Shown here in pieces: positions 33,001 to 40,650 of a stretch of 52,150 nt of DNA (the first letter of the stretch is position 1; each line of letters opens with the position of its first letter). The translations under genes were made by a program, and so were the position numbers. Source of the DNA: Bordetella parapertussis (GTDB taxonomy: Bacteria > Pseudomonadota > Gammaproteobacteria > Burkholderiales > SG8-41). The stretch lies in the NCBI GenBank assembly GCA_945906815.1, contig CAMDRT010000035.1, positions 1 to 52,150 of the forward strand. The letters are read 5' to 3'. The notes beneath the pieces were generated by a model. It was given only the letters and a program-made list of their open reading frames with translations. It did not search any database and was not told the DNA's origin.

Positions 33001-33813
33001 TTATGGGGCACGAGATGCCATAGCCATGTCGTCGGCGTACGGGGCGGACGGATAATGAAACGGCACCGGGCCATCCGGCTGGCCGCGTATGAACTGATGC
33101 ACGAAAGGATCGTTCGACACCTTCACCGCCGCGGTCGCGCCTTGCGCCGCGATCACGCCATCGGCGATAAAGTAAACATAATCGACGATTTTCAGCGCCT
33201 CGGTTGCATCATAGGACACGACGATGGAGGTGACGCCCAGGGCGTCGTTCAGGCGACGGATCAAATTGCCCACCACGTTGCACGAAATCGGATCCAACCC
33301 CGCAAACGGCTCATCGTACATGATCAGTGCGGGATCGAGCGCGATGGCGCGTGCCAAACCGACGCGGCGCATCATGCCACCGGACAGCGCCGCTGGCATC
33401 AGATCCGCCGCGCCGCGCAGCCCCACCGCGTTGAGTTTCAACAATACCAAATCCTGAATCAGCGTTTCCGGCAAATCCGTTTTTTCGCGCATCGGAAACG
33501 CCAGATTATCGAACACCGACATGTCGGTGAAAAGGCCATTTTGCTGAAACTGCATGCCGATTTTGCGGCGTAGTTCATAGAGCTCGCGGTGGCCGAGTTT
33601 GTGTACATCCTGCCCCATCACCCTGCACTCGCCGCTGCTGGGCTGCAGTTGGCCGCCAATCAACCGCAACAACGTGGATTTACCGCTGCCACTACCGCCC
33701 ATGATACCGACCACTTGGCCACGCGGAATCGCAAGATTCACGCTTTTAAAAATCTCGCGCGTGGGGTACGAGAACGCGAGGTTGGTGATTGCCACTATGT
33801 TTTCGGCGGTCAT
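33001..33813 (-). CDS. mlaF: MlaF-like phospholipid transport ATPase
   Basis: The predicted protein is about 270 aa from the ATG at 33813 (a GTG at 33831 is also possible). It matches MlaF, the ATPase of the MCE-type outer-membrane lipid asymmetry system. Walker A is GGSGSGKST, the Q-loop region is FQQNGLFTDMSVFDN, the signature is LSGGMMRR, and Walker B is LIMYDEPFAG. The MlaF-specific C-terminal extension DGPVPFHYP is present. Oddity 1: the switch (H-loop) histidine is Tyr (VVSYDATEAL; VVSHDVPEVL in E. coli), encoded TAT. Oddity 2: mlaE, mlaD, mlaC and mlaB are absent, and the next gene is mltB. Confidence 0.9.
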   Translation of the reverse strand: MTAENIVAITNLAFSYPTREIFKSVNLAIPRGQVVGIMGGSGSGKSTLLRLIGGQLQPSSGECRVMGQDVHKLGHRELYELRRKIGMQFQQNGLFTDMSVFDNLAFPMREKTDLPETLIQDLVLLKLNAVGLRGAADLMPAALSGGMMRRVGLARAIALDPALIMYDEPFAGLDPISCNVVGNLIRRLNDALGVTSIVVSYDATEALKIVDYVYFIADGVIAAQGATAAVKVSNDPFVHQFIRGQPDGPVPFHYPSAPYADDMAMASRAP

Positions 33814-33972
33814 GGATGCAAACGAATTCACGAGGCCGTCAGTTTAACCCAAAGCACGTCAGCGCCGCTGCACGCGCGCCTGCCGGAGAACGCTCGGTCC
33901 ACACCGGTTATCATAAGGGCTACTGCACGACGCGATTTTTCTCCTGCCACACGCCCGACTACGAACCCATTC

Positions 33973-34398
33973 ATGAGCATCCCGAAAATTCTGACCTACC
34001 AACTGAGCCTGCCCGTGCGCTGGGCCGATATGGATATCAACGGGCATGTAAACAACGCGCGCTATTTCACCTATTTTGAGTCGGCGCGGCTGGCGTGGTT
34101 CGATTCCATTTTCACACGCGATCAGCGTAACCTGCATGGCACAGTCGTTGCACAAACGGCGTGCGCTTATCACCGCTCCATACCTTATCCCGAAACGGTG
34201 CAGATCCATGTGTACGCGGGCGCACCGGGCCGCACCAGCTTTACCACGTACTATGAAGTACTGTCGGCGGCCGACCCTGCGCTCAAATACGCGGACGGGC
34301 AGGCGGTGATGGTGTGGGTGGACCGCACTACCGGCAAAGCGCACCCCCTGCCGGATTATTTACGCTCGGCACTGGCGCCCGCGCCTCCACAGCAGTGA
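33973..34398 (+). CDS. Acyl-CoA thioesterase, 4HBT hot-dog family
   Basis: The predicted protein is 141 aa with a single hot-dog domain. The family motif RWADMDINGHVNNARYFTYFESARLAWF is at residues 14-41, with the catalytic Asp in the DxDxNGHVNN context. Such enzymes hydrolyse short- or medium-chain acyl-CoA thioesters, and the exact substrate is unknown. I chose the ATG at 33973; a longer open frame upstream runs through the divergent mlaF start and lacks homology to the family. The 159-bp region between the mlaF ATG and this gene has no strong promoter sequence that I could see. Confidence 0.88.
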   Translation: MSIPKILTYQLSLPVRWADMDINGHVNNARYFTYFESARLAWFDSIFTRDQRNLHGTVVAQTACAYHRSIPYPETVQIHVYAGAPGRTSFTTYYEVLSAADPALKYADGQAVMVWVDRTTGKAHPLPDYLRSALAPAPPQQ

Positions 34399-34473
34399 AT
34401 TTCGCAAGCGCCGGTCGGTTCCTTACGGGTTAACGGTTTTGCTATCATCAGCAGTGATCATCAGGGAGAAAAC

Positions 34474-34869
34474 ATGAGTGAGAACCCGCAAGTGACCCCG
34501 CCAGCCGCGCCGCAACCTGAGTCGCCATATACCAAGGAAGAGCGGGATTGGGCGATGGCCTGCCACTTATCCGCGCTGTGCGGATTTGTGCTCCCGTTTG
34601 GCAACGTCATCGGCCCGCTGGTGGTATGGCTGCTGAAAAAAAACACCCTGCCGTTGGTGGATCAACACGGCAAGGAAGCCCTCAATTTTCAGATTACAGT
34701 GGCCATCGCAGCACTGGTCTGCATGGTGTTGATGTTTGTGCTGATCGGCATACTCCTGATCTTTGTCGTCGGCCTTGGCGCGTTGGTGTTAACCATCAGG
34801 GCGGCGATTAAGGTCTCGAACGGTGAACTCGACTACCGCTATCCGTTTACGCTGCGACTCCTCAAATAA
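34474..34869 (+). CDS. DUF4870 (Tic20-like) membrane protein
   Basis: The predicted protein is 131 aa. A Pro-rich N-terminus is followed by ERDWAMACHLSALCGFVLPFGNVIGPLVVWLLKK and VDQHGKEALNFQIT, which are the DUF4870 signature. Three to four transmembrane helices (about residues 32-52, 70-105) are predicted. The function is unknown. A strong AGGGAGAAAAC ribosome binding site precedes the ATG, and a TATCAT -10-like box lies at about 34442-34447. Confidence 0.85.
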   Translation: MSENPQVTPPAAPQPESPYTKEERDWAMACHLSALCGFVLPFGNVIGPLVVWLLKKNTLPLVDQHGKEALNFQITVAIAALVCMVLMFVLIGILLIFVVGLGALVLTIRAAIKVSNGELDYRYPFTLRLLK

Positions 34870-34924
34870 ACCGCGTCTAGCCCTGCGGCCAGCACGCGGG
34901 ACCAACACTTGCAGCGGGACAGCC

Positions 34925-35004
34925 TGTAGCGTGTGCTGCGCGCACGATCCAACACGGCAAGCCTGACCGTACGGCAGCGGGTCGTGCGCACAGCGCACGC
35001 TACA
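34925..35004. repeat. REP-like long palindrome
   Basis: TGTAGCGTGTGCTGCGCGCA begins the left arm (34925-34948) and the right arm 34981-35004 is its complement at 21 of 24 positions, 32 nt apart. This is the TGTAG(C/G)GTG..GCGCAC type of intergenic repeat common in proteobacteria. It lies between the convergent DUF4870 and Bug genes. Confidence 0.7.
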
Positions 35005-35051
35005 CAACGGGCTTTATTCCTCCACGCATGCACCCAGCAACCCTTCATGCC

Positions 35052-36068
35052 TCACGCATCACTAATACCCGCGAGCTTGATAATCCTGCTCCACTTGGCT
35101 ACTTCGGCGCGAAAATAGTCGCTAAATTCCTGCGGCGTGGAAGGCGCAAGATCAACACCCAGCGCGGCGATCTTTTCGCGCGCATCCGTCTTTAGCGCGG
35201 CGACGATTTCGCGGTTCAAGAGCGCGATGGCTGCCGCCGCAGTGCCGTGCGGCGCAGTCAGTCCATACCAGGTGCCGGATTCGAAACCGGACAAACCACT
35301 CTCGATCATGGTGGGCAGATCCGGCGCAAACACAGTACGTTTCGCACTGGTCACGCCCAAGGCTTTGAATCTGCCGCCACGCACGTGTCCCCAACCGCCA
35401 CTGATATTCACCATGGCCGACGGCACCTCTCCCGCGATCAACGCTGTGACGATCGGCCCTGTGCCCTTGTACGGTACCGGCGTCCCCTTGACACCCGTCA
35501 GGTGGTTAAACCATTCATGCGTGAGATGGCCGATGCCACCGGCGCCGGTGGTGCCATAGATAAGCGGCTTGACCTTCGACAAGGCGATAAAATCCTTCAC
35601 CGAATTCGCCTGTAGCGCAGGATGCACCACCAGCAGGAACGGTTGCGAACCGATGAAACCGATGGCCTCAAAATCCCGGATCGAGTCATACGGCAAGGGC
35701 TTGCCAAACGCCGCCGTCACCGCGAATGACGCGGTCGCAAACAGCGTGGTGTAACCATCCGGTGCGGCCTTGGCCACAATGTTGGCGCCGATCATGCCTG
35801 CAGCGCCGGGCCGGTTGTCGATCACGAACGGCTGGCGCAGACTTTCGCCCATTTTCTGGCACAGGATGCGCGCGACCACATCGGAGCCGCCGGGGGCAAA
35901 CTGGATGACGACGCGGATCGGCCGATGCGGGTAAGCGGACTGCGCGGCTACACTGCTTGCTAGCGTGCTTGGCAGAATGACCATCGCGCACTGCATGCCC
36001 AGCGCGTAGGTGAAACCACGGCCCTTCAGCCTCCCGCGCAGCGGCTTAACCCCGGATGGTGATGGCAT
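35052..36068 (-). CDS. Bug-type (TTT family) substrate-binding protein 1
   Basis: The predicted protein is about 338 aa. It has a basic N-terminus and a signal peptide ending near AAQSAYP, followed by the Bug signature PIRVVIQFAPGGSDVVARIL. The second motif is FVIDNRPGAAGMIGANIVAKAAPDGYT near residue 80, and a C-terminal APHGTAAAAIALLNREIVAAL. Bug proteins are periplasmic receptors for carboxylates; the tripartite tricarboxylate membrane subunits are not in this window. It is divergent from the enone-reductase-like gene, sharing a 180-bp control region with tandem 11-bp repeats. Confidence 0.9.
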   Translation of the reverse strand: MPSPSGVKPLRGRLKGRGFTYALGMQCAMVILPSTLASSVAAQSAYPHRPIRVVIQFAPGGSDVVARILCQKMGESLRQPFVIDNRPGAAGMIGANIVAKAAPDGYTTLFATASFAVTAAFGKPLPYDSIRDFEAIGFIGSQPFLLVVHPALQANSVKDFIALSKVKPLIYGTTGAGGIGHLTHEWFNHLTGVKGTPVPYKGTGPIVTALIAGEVPSAMVNISGGWGHVRGGRFKALGVTSAKRTVFAPDLPTMIESGLSGFESGTWYGLTAPHGTAAAAIALLNREIVAALKTDAREKIAALGVDLAPSTPQEFSDYFRAEVAKWSRIIKLAGISDA

Positions 36069-36133
36069 CACATTCTCTCTAAAAACAGACCCTTGAGCAG
36101 TCAGTCCATGATGTCGGATTCATCCGCCAATTT

Positions 36134-36161
36134 CAACCGTGAGTCAACCGTGAGTCAACCG
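36134..36161. repeat. Tandem 11-bp repeat in a divergent control region
   Basis: CAACCGTGAGT occurs twice in tandem (36134-36144, 36145-36155), followed by a partial CAACCG. It lies midway between the divergent Bug 1 and PRISE-type genes and could be a regulator binding site. Confidence 0.5.
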
Positions 36162-36248
36162 CCAATCCCGTTCAGCAGGCTCAATCACGCGCCGCGCTGA
36201 GAATTTAAGTATCCTACGACACGCAAAAAACACTCCCCCCTCCCAAAC

Positions 36249-37304
36249 ATGACAAAAACTGCCCTCGTCGCCGGCGCATCCGGACTGGTTGGCCGCTGCA
36301 TCGTCGCGCAACTGCGCAAGGCAGGCGGCTGGAATATCATAGGCCTCGGACGACGAGCGCAAACCCTGCCCGCTGTAGACTGGATCGCGGTTGATCTCGC
36401 CAACGCTGCGGATTGCCAGCGCACCCTGGGCGCCGTGGACGCGCTTAAGCAAGTCACGCATGTGTTCTACGCCGGCCGCTACGACCACCCCGAAGGCGTG
36501 CCCGAATCGGTCCAGGTCAATGCCGCCATGCTGGCCAATCTGATCAACGCGCTGGAGCCCGTCGCCAACTTACAACACGTGCATGCCGTTCACGGCAGCA
36601 AATATTACGGCCATCAACTGGGGCCCGTGCCGGGGCCTATGATTGAAACTCAGGCGCGCGCGCAGAACCAGAATTTCTATTTTAATCAGGAAGATTTTTT
36701 GATCGCACGCGCGCGTGGCGGGACATGGCGTTACTCGACGTCACGTCCCCACTCATTCTGCGATCCCGCGATCGATCATCCGCGTTCGATAGGCCTGGTG
36801 ATCGCGGTCTACGCCGCGATACAGCGCGAACTGGGGCTGCCGCTGGATTTTCCCGGCAGCGAAAGCGGCTTTCATGCGCTGACACAGTTCACCGACATCG
36901 CCCTGCTGGGCCGCAGCGTGCTGTGGATGGCGACCGAGCCGCGCTGCGCCAATCAATCGTTTAACGTGGTCAACGGCGACTATCTGCGCTGGTCAGAACT
37001 GTGGCCTGGTTTCGCCGCAGCATTTGGCATGCAGCCCGGCACGCCGCAAAATATCAAACTTGAAGCGTGGATCAAGGATAAAGCGCCGGTATGGAATGCT
37101 GTGGTCAAGAAGCACCAGCTGCGCACGACTGACGTGCACCAACTCGCGTTGTGGCCGTATGGTGATTATCAATTGGGCCCGCAGTGGGATGTGACTTCCA
37201 GCATGGAAAAAGCGCGCACACTGGGCTTCAACGATGCGGTGGATACGCGCGACATGTTTCGCCTACAGTTCGAGCATTATCGGCATCAGGGCATCGTGCA
37301 ATGA
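36249..37304 (+). CDS. SDR oxidoreductase, PRISE-like (enone reductase) family
   Basis: The predicted protein is 351 aa. The Rossmann motif ALVAGASGLVGRCIV is at residues 5-19. The catalytic elements of the plant progesterone 5-beta-reductase/iridoid synthase (PRISE) group are visible as HGSKYYG near residue 117 (Lys) and NFYFNQEDFL near residue 138 (Tyr in NFYY/F). The group reduces activated C=C bonds with NADPH; the bacterial substrate here is unknown. The stop overlaps the start of Bug 2 as ATGA, so the reductase and a binding protein are cotranslated, which suggests that the imported compound or a derivative is its substrate (inference). Confidence 0.8.
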   Translation: MTKTALVAGASGLVGRCIVAQLRKAGGWNIIGLGRRAQTLPAVDWIAVDLANAADCQRTLGAVDALKQVTHVFYAGRYDHPEGVPESVQVNAAMLANLINALEPVANLQHVHAVHGSKYYGHQLGPVPGPMIETQARAQNQNFYFNQEDFLIARARGGTWRYSTSRPHSFCDPAIDHPRSIGLVIAVYAAIQRELGLPLDFPGSESGFHALTQFTDIALLGRSVLWMATEPRCANQSFNVVNGDYLRWSELWPGFAAAFGMQPGTPQNIKLEAWIKDKAPVWNAVVKKHQLRTTDVHQLALWPYGDYQLGPQWDVTSSMEKARTLGFNDAVDTRDMFRLQFEHYRHQGIVQ

Positions 37305-38278
37305 CAGGCACAAAATCATGGGTTTGCGTGGCGATGCTGCTCGCCATCTCGAACAGCGCATGGTCACAACCCGCGGCGACCGGCTCAGCACAGGCATTCC
37401 CTGCCAAACCCGTGCGCTTAATCCTCGGCCCCAGTTCCGAAGTGCTGCCGCGCATCATCGCGCAACGTTTGTCGACGCTGTGGGGATACCAGGTGCTGGT
37501 CGATGCGCGCCTCGGCGGCGGCGGCACCGTCGCCGCCGATACCGTGGCCAAGGCGCCGCCCGACGGCTACACTTGGCTGTTAAGCACCGCCACCTTCACC
37601 GTCAGCGCCAGCCTGCTGGCCAACCCACCGTTTGATCTCACCCGCGATTTTCAGGCGGTGACGCTGCTGGCCAGCGCGCCGTTTTATTTGATGACGCATC
37701 CCTCGCTGCCGGTGAAAAACGTGAAGGAGCTCACCGCATTTACCCAAGCACGGCCAGGGCAACTGAACTACGGTTCGTCGGGCCGTGGCACGCCGCCGCA
37801 CATGGCCGCAGAAATGTACAAAAGCATGGCGGGTTTGAACGTGGTGCATGTACCCTACAAAACTGTCGCCGCGGCGGTCACCGATCACATCGCGGGCCAG
37901 GTGCAAGTGTCGTTTCAGTACGGGCCATCGAGCCTGCCGGTAGTGCGTGCCGGCAGACTGCGCGGGCTGGCCGTCACCAGTTTGCAGCGCTCGCGCTTTG
38001 CGCCCGAACTGCCCACGATGGATGAATCCGGCGTTCCCGGTTACGAAATCAACGGCTGGAACGGCATCCACGTGCCACTACGCACGCCGCCGGACCTCAT
38101 CAACAAGCTCAACGCCGATTTACGTCAGGCACTGCAGGCGCCGGAAGTGCAGGAGCGCCTCACCGCAGCCAGTCTCGACATTCACGGCTACACGCGCGCG
38201 GAGTTCGAGGCGTTCGTCCACAAAGATCGTGCACGCTGGGCCAAGGTGGTTAAGGATGCCGGGATTACGCCGGAGTAG
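37301..38278 (+). CDS. Bug-type (TTT family) substrate-binding protein 2
   Basis: The predicted protein is 325 aa from the ATG at 37301. The signal peptide (MTGTKSWVCVAMLLAISNSA, cleavage near WSQ) is followed by FPAKPVRLILGPSSEVLPRI. This departs from the usual FxPGGxxD motif: the usual PGG-x-x-D stretch is replaced by GPSSEVLPR, so ligand recognition may differ. VDARLGGGGTVAADTVAKAPPDGYT near residue 70 is standard. It overlaps the enone-reductase gene by 4 bp. Confidence 0.88.
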   Translation: MTGTKSWVCVAMLLAISNSAWSQPAATGSAQAFPAKPVRLILGPSSEVLPRIIAQRLSTLWGYQVLVDARLGGGGTVAADTVAKAPPDGYTWLLSTATFTVSASLLANPPFDLTRDFQAVTLLASAPFYLMTHPSLPVKNVKELTAFTQARPGQLNYGSSGRGTPPHMAAEMYKSMAGLNVVHVPYKTVAAAVTDHIAGQVQVSFQYGPSSLPVVRAGRLRGLAVTSLQRSRFAPELPTMDESGVPGYEINGWNGIHVPLRTPPDLINKLNADLRQALQAPEVQERLTAASLDIHGYTRAEFEAFVHKDRARWAKVVKDAGITPE

Positions 38279-38346
38279 TTTCGTGCTGATGCCTTGCTCG
38301 CTTTCGACAATCGTTACACTCATTATTTTTGCATCGTCGCTAGTCC

Positions 38347-39606
38347 ATGCCACAACCCGCAAAGGTCCGCGATCCCGCTGCTGCGCGCGCTGCGCGTGAT
38401 CTGCGCGCCACGCTGGGCGCCGGACTTTTTACCAACGGCGTGTGGGACATGCTATCGGTGGTGGTTCCCTTGTACGCCGTTGCGGTCGGGCTTAACGCCG
38501 CAGAGATTGGTCTGATCGTCGCAGCACGCTCGGTGCTGCCTGCAGCGCTGTCCATCCACGGCGGCATACTGATGGATCAACTCGGTACCCGGCGCGTGCT
38601 GCTGTGGGTGGCTGCGGGCAGCGCAGGACTGCCTTTGCTGTATCCGATTTCAGGATGGTTTGTGGTGCTGACTGCACTGCAATTGCTGCTCGGCCTCACC
38701 TCTGCCCTGGGCATGGCGGCCTCGCAAACATGGGCCATGCAGACCAGCCGCGGCGATACCGCGATGCTGGCGCGCTACAGCGTGGCTACGCGCATCGGCA
38801 CCTTCATCGGCCCTGTCGTCGTCGGTGCGGCATGGGATCACTATGGCTCGTGGGCTGCGTTCGCCTGCGTGTCGCTGTGCGGCGCCGGCATCATCGCGTC
38901 AACGGCGCGCGGCGTAACACATGGCGCACCGCCTCCCGCGATATTCACCGGCAGGCGTGGCGCGGCCGTACTGCTACCGCAGTGGGAGCTACACAAGCAG
39001 GCATTGCTGCTGGCGTTAATTCCATCCGTGGCCTTCATCCTCGCCGCCAGCTTTCTGCGCAATTCATCGGGCGCGATTCAAAGCTCGTTGTTTGTGGTGT
39101 ATCTGAACGGCATCGGCATGAGCGGCACGCTGATCGGCATGCTGGTCGCGATCGCGGAGCTATCCGGCGTGCTCGGTTCACTGCTGTGCGCACCAGTCGA
39201 ACGCCGGCTGCGCGCTAACCGGCTGATCCTGTTATGCATCGTGGTCTCGCTCATCGCCATCTCTATGACGCCGCTGATCGGGCACTACCTGATCCTGCTG
39301 ATCGCCGCATGCGTGGTGCGCGGTATCGTGCAGGGGATGAGCCAGCCCCTGATGTATTCGATACTGAGCCACGAGGTGTCCAGCGACCGCCACGGCGCGA
39401 GCGTCGGTTTGCGTAACGCCGTGGTGCGCCTGGGCTCCATCATTACGCCGGCGATCATGGGCCTGGTCGCCGAGAAATGGGGCATCGAAGCGAGCTTTTA
39501 TGTGATCGGCGCGGCGTTTTTGCTGGTGACCGCCGTGCTGGCAATGGTGGCCGGAAAAATAACACCGGGATCCGAAACAACCCGTGGCAATGGCCGCACC
39601 AGCTGA
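38347..39606 (+). CDS. MFS transporter
   Basis: The predicted protein is 419 aa with about 12 hydrophobic segments. An MFS A-loop-like motif GGILMDQLGTRRVLL is near residue 72 and a second-half equivalent is CAPVERRLRANRL near residue 282. It belongs to the broad drug/metabolite exporter-like MFS group. Its substrate is unknown. It lies 68 bp after Bug 2 on the same strand and may belong to the same transcription unit. Confidence 0.83.
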   Translation: MPQPAKVRDPAAARAARDLRATLGAGLFTNGVWDMLSVVVPLYAVAVGLNAAEIGLIVAARSVLPAALSIHGGILMDQLGTRRVLLWVAAGSAGLPLLYPISGWFVVLTALQLLLGLTSALGMAASQTWAMQTSRGDTAMLARYSVATRIGTFIGPVVVGAAWDHYGSWAAFACVSLCGAGIIASTARGVTHGAPPPAIFTGRRGAAVLLPQWELHKQALLLALIPSVAFILAASFLRNSSGAIQSSLFVVYLNGIGMSGTLIGMLVAIAELSGVLGSLLCAPVERRLRANRLILLCIVVSLIAISMTPLIGHYLILLIAACVVRGIVQGMSQPLMYSILSHEVSSDRHGASVGLRNAVVRLGSIITPAIMGLVAEKWGIEASFYVIGAAFLLVTAVLAMVAGKITPGSETTRGNGRTS

Positions 39607-39633
39607 ATGGCCCAATCACTAATGCGTTGACGT

Positions 39634-39930
39634 TCAAGCTGCCAGCCGCAGTTTCGGGTGTAACCCGGCGCGTGCGGCAAGGCGCACCAGCAGATCGAGA
39701 CTGAAGTTGCCGATCTTGCCGCGCTTGACATCGCTCACGCGGGCCTGGGTGACGCCCAGCATCTTGGCGGCGGCAGCCTGCGTCAGTCCGCTTTCCTTCA
39801 GCCAGCGTTCCAGGCCGCGTAGCAGTTCGGCGCGCATCTTGAGTTCCGCCCCATGTGCGGGATCGAACAGGGCTGGATCATCAAACACGCTGCCCTTCGT
39901 GACATGGGCGATGGGGGTGTTTTTTTTCAT
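39634..39930 (-). CDS. XRE-type antitoxin (HigA-like)
   Basis: The predicted protein is 98 aa. A C-terminal helix-turn-helix (LTQAAAAKMLGVTQARVSDVKRGKIGNFSLDLLVRLAARAG, residues 50-90) resembles the HTH_37 group of HigA-type antitoxins. The N-terminal part is short and charged and would contact the toxin. It starts 3 bp after the toxin stop, giving the toxin-first order typical of higBA modules. It should neutralise the toxin and repress the operon. Confidence 0.85.
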   Translation of the reverse strand: MKKNTPIAHVTKGSVFDDPALFDPAHGAELKMRAELLRGLERWLKESGLTQAAAAKMLGVTQARVSDVKRGKIGNFSLDLLVRLAARAGLHPKLRLAA

Positions 39931-39933
39931 ACT

Positions 39934-40260
39934 TCACCTCGTTATGGCTTTGAGCCTGTCTTGCGCGATTTGAAGGTCGCGCAGATTGGTCTTCAGGGTC
40001 TTCTTCTGAAAGACGTGCAGCACGTAGACGCCTTCTGGCCGCGTCGCCAGATAAATCACCCTGAACGTGCCGACGGCGTCGCGGATGCGCAGCTCGCGCA
40101 CGCCGGCACCGACGCTCTTCATTGGCTTCCAGTCGCTCGGATCTTCGCCGCGCTGCACCCGATCCAACTGGTATCCGGCCTCATCCTGCACCGATGCCGG
40201 GAATGCGTTCCAGTCTGCCTTGGTGGTCGCAAGCCAAATCACGTCTTTCACGGGAAGCAT
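39934..40260 (-). CDS. RelE/HigB-type toxin (phage-derived Gp49-like)
   Basis: The predicted protein is 108 aa from the ATG at 40260. The pattern IWLATTKADWNAFP...VGAGVRELRIRD..GTFRVIYLATRPEGVYVLHVFQKKTLKT is that of the Gp49-like/HigB RelE-fold toxins, which cleave mRNA at the ribosome. Basic residues in the FQKKT motif near residue 90 are expected catalytic or RNA-binding residues. It is cotranscribed with the XRE antitoxin. Confidence 0.85.
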   Translation of the reverse strand: MLPVKDVIWLATTKADWNAFPASVQDEAGYQLDRVQRGEDPSDWKPMKSVGAGVRELRIRDAVGTFRVIYLATRPEGVYVLHVFQKKTLKTNLRDLQIAQDRLKAITR

Positions 40261-40273
40261 TATGTACGCTCTA

Positions 40274-40285
40274 GCATAGTTATGC
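40274..40285. promoter_or_regulatory. Candidate operator of the higBA-like module
   Basis: GCATAGTTATGC is a near-perfect palindrome 14 bp upstream of the toxin ATG. HigA-type antitoxins bind such short inverted repeats for autoregulation. Confidence 0.45.
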
Positions 40286-40525
40286 AAATTCACGCATATT
40301 CCGCCACAGAAAATAACCTGCGTTCTATCCTGATCCTGGGGCTAGAGAATTCGTCGTTTAAGCTTCCCCCGTTATCTGAGACAACACGCTGCCATTGCCG
40401 CAGCCTCTGATCGAACGTTGATTCGAGCCGATGCGGCGACTACTTCTTCGCACAGCACCGGGAGAGGCGTCAGGGATTAGTGGTTAGGGAAAGTAGTTGA
40501 TTTATCATGCACACTGAATAGAGAC

Positions 40526-40577
40526 GTTTTCTCGGCGCTTCCTCTGCGCCTTTGCGCCTCTGCGGTGACCTTTTTGA
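40526..40577. repeat. One-armed tandem-unit repeat
   Basis: Three related 8-10 nt units (CCTCTGCGCC, TTTGCGCC, TCTGCGGTG) follow GTTTTCTCGGCGCTT. No complementary arm is seen nearby, so this appears to be half of a hairpin of the family found elsewhere in the window. Confidence 0.6.
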
Positions 40578-40650
40578 GGTGTGCACTGCACCCACCGCTG
40601 ACGCCAATCGCGGTATATTGATGCCCTGCCCAACTTACGCATCTCACATC

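Larger units (their letters stand above)
40261..40650. other. 390-bp region without a gene
   Basis: This gap between the divergent toxin and MmgE/PrpD genes holds a toxin-side operator candidate (40274-40285) and a one-armed tandem-unit repeat (40526-40577). A -10-like TATATT at 40614-40619 precedes the PrpD gene. I found no convincing coding sequence or RNA gene in the remainder. Confidence 0.6.

Noticed and set aside
33589..33972. Upstream extension of the thioesterase frame
   Set aside because: It overlaps the start half of mlaF on the other strand and has no homology to hot-dog thioesterases, which begin near residue 1 of the chosen start.
40347..40365. EcoRI (GAATTC) and HindIII (AAGCTT) sites 7 bp apart, resembling a cloning polylinker
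   Set aside because: No other polylinker sites or vector sequence are nearby; chance co-occurrence is the simplest explanation.
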